Positions 62,483 to 64,000 of a DNA stretch of 64,000 nucleotides are shown here, piece by piece. The notes under the pieces are model-generated. The model saw only the letters and a list, made by a program, of their open reading frames with translations. It ran no database searches and was not told the origin of the DNA. The position numbers and the translations under genes are program-made. Numbering within the stretch: the first letter of the stretch is position 1; each line of letters begins with the position of its first letter. This stretch comes from Dioscorea cayenensis subsp. rotundata (lineage: Eukaryota; Streptophyta; Magnoliopsida; Dioscoreales; Dioscoreaceae), in NCBI RefSeq assembly GCF_009730915.1, contig NC_052474.1, positions 1,709,501 through 1,773,500 of the forward strand, given 5' to 3'.

Positions 62483-64000
62483 TTAATACTCTTTCATCAA
62501 CTTGGAGAAGCAAGAGTGTTTTCTTTGCAGTAAATTGAAGGGTGTGTCATAATCAACCATTTTCCCTGTTTAATAAAGTAACATAGAGTTAAATAGCAGT
62601 TAAAATATGGATATGAATATGTATATATAAGTTATAAAACTTACCATCATTCAAAATAAGAATGAAATCAGTGTCAATTGCTGTGTGGAGTCTGTGAGTT
62701 ATAATGACAAGAGTGCAATGGTTGAAGTCCATAGTAATTCTCTTTTGAACCATGGCATCAGTAACAGAGTCCACTGAAGCTGTAGCTTCATCAATGATAA
62801 GAATGCTGCTCTTTTTCAGAAAAGCTCTTCCAAGACAAATCAATTGCCTTTGTCCCACACTCCAATTCTCTCCATTTTCAGAAACTAATAAAACAAACAA
62901 ACAAAAAGAAAACTGCATTTTTAATCACAGTGTAACTGAATTTCAATCAATAAGTACAGTACTGAGTTTATGATACCTCTTGAATCAAGCTTCATTTTAT
63001 GTCTGCGTATCAAGTCACCAACTTGGCATTTGTCTAACACCTGAAACATTATCAGAAATTTATTATCTTTTTTTTTTTTGGAGGATTTGACTATATATAT
63101 ATATACTGACCTCCCAAATCATTTGGTCAGTGTATTCTTCAAGGGGGTCAAGGTTCTTCCTCACTGTGCCTTCAAACATGGTTGGATCTTGAGGAATTAT
63201 GCTGAGTTTTGATCTCAGATCATGAAGGCCTATCTTGCAGATATCTACATTATCAATCAGAATTTTTCCTGCTCGAGGTTCAACGATTCGGAAAAGAGAT
63301 TGAATTAGAGTTGATTTCCCACTTCCTGTTTTCCCAACAATTCCTACTCTTTTCCTCCCTGGAAATGTGCAGGTAATGTCTTTCAAGACAGGTGGTGAGT
63401 TTTCTGCATATCCAACCTGCAAGTTTTTAATGCAAATTGTTCCTGTTTCCGGCCAGTTTTTCGGTGGCTGACACTTTTCAATCATTAATGGAGCTTCACT
63501 GTCTATCTTTGTGTATTGCAGTATTCTTTCAACTGAGATCATCTTAATTTCAGTGCTGCATAGGTTCCAGATTATCGTCGATATCTGCGCATTGAGATCG
63601 AATCCATATGTCACTGCCAATCCTGCAATGCCTGTAAACATGCATGCATGATTGTTTGAGTGCATATAAATCAGGTAGAATTTTCAGTATTTGAATTCTG
63701 GAAACTCACTTGGGTTGATGAATTCTCCGGGGAGGCTGACAAGCAAGACTAATGAAAAGGCAAATACAAAATTAGATAACAAGTTCAGTCTGAAATGAAG
63801 CCATTCCATTGCAGAAACATTATGGAAACATGGTCTTGAATGGTTGTCTATCAGACTGAGTGTTGTGCTGGTGAAATGGTCTTCTTTTCCGAGTGCTCTG
63901 ATAATTACAGCTCCAGTAAGTGATTCTGCAAAATGATGCAAGATTGGAGCTCTTTGTATTTCTGAAATGCGAGCGAGTTCTCGGGCAGTCGGAATGCAGT
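62483..64000 (-). CDS. ABC transporter C family (MRP type), C-terminal part, runs off the window
   Basis: Minus-strand exons are beyond 64000-63710, 63631-63111, 63040-62977, 62884-62645 and 62565-62483. The first one seen holds [20 protein letters not shown], the end of the second membrane domain typical of ABCC/MRP proteins. The second nucleotide-binding domain is complete: Walker [10 protein letters not shown], a Q-loop in [12 protein letters not shown], signature WSVGQRQL, Walker [13 protein letters not shown] and the H-loop ITHRL. ABCC proteins are mostly vacuolar pumps for glutathione conjugates, anthocyanins, phytate or folates. The substrate cannot be told from this half. All exon phases agree. 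The LDPLEEYTD and [12 protein letters not shown] blocks are family-typical. The 5' part of the gene lies to the right of the window. Confidence 0.93.

Noticed and set aside
1-64000. CRISPR arrays, bacterial operons, phage or toxin systems, and tRNA or rRNA genes
   Set aside because: I saw none on either strand. The short repeats present are microsatellites, LTR repeats or transposon arms, and the gene structures are eukaryotic.

Overview
This window is plant nuclear DNA from an angiosperm. Most genes have several introns, the gaps are AT-rich with many microsatellites, and the products are plant-specific (plastid PPR and PPR-SMR proteins, a NAC factor, an ALMT channel, plastid pyruvate kinase, a TOM2A-type tetraspanin). 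The 5' half of the SOT1/PPR53-like gene is GC-rich and its 3' half is not. That gradient is common in monocots, so I lean towards a monocot, but the species cannot be fixed from this sequence.

Layout. 0-10 kb: an ALMT channel gene (+), a small HMA-domain gene (+) and a NAC transcription factor gene (-). 11.2-20.5 kb: a complete-length but ORF-broken Ty3/Gypsy chromovirus in minus orientation, with 2.4-kb LTRs, a 5-bp target duplication, a tRNA-Met-like primer site, a polypurine tract and chromodomain, integrase, RNase H, RT, protease and gag remnants. 22.8-24.0 kb: a foldback, Mutator-like non-autonomous element with a 9-bp target duplication. 24.2-27.6 kb: a decayed L1-type LINE carrying a nested 698-bp inverted-repeat element. 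29.2-31.0 kb: a two-exon gene of unknown function. 31.3-36.3 kb: a head-to-head pair of plastid RNA-biology genes (EMB1417-like and SOT1/PPR53-like) with a very short shared promoter. 36.7-38.2 kb: a small unknown gene (-). 39.4-47.8 kb: a 12-exon plastid pyruvate kinase beta-type gene (-), with a hAT MITE and a likely GC-AG intron. 49.5-56.2 kb: a partial, LINE-interrupted duplicate of COX10 followed by the intact COX10 gene (+). 56.6 kb: a single-exon gene of unknown function (+). 59.1-61.5 kb: a TOM2A-like tetraspanin gene (-). 62.5-64 kb: the 3' end of an ABCC/MRP transporter gene (-).

Common themes. Several genes serve organelles: SOT1/PPR53-like and EMB1417-like for plastid RNA, pyruvate kinase for plastid glycolysis, and COX10 for mitochondrial heme A. 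Five otherwise convincing genes (ALMT, NAC, EMB1417-like, SOT1-like, pyruvate kinase) each have a spliced reading frame exactly one base too long, or two too short. In the retrotransposon, the two LTRs are near-identical in AT-rich stretches but disagree, with indels, at CG- and CAG-rich spots. Together this points to residual long-read consensus error, partly at methylated sites, rather than five dead genes.

I found no clearly new multi-gene biological system. The best candidates for real novelty are two genes of unknown function, the foldback Mutator-like family, and a hairpin shared by several LINE 3' ends.
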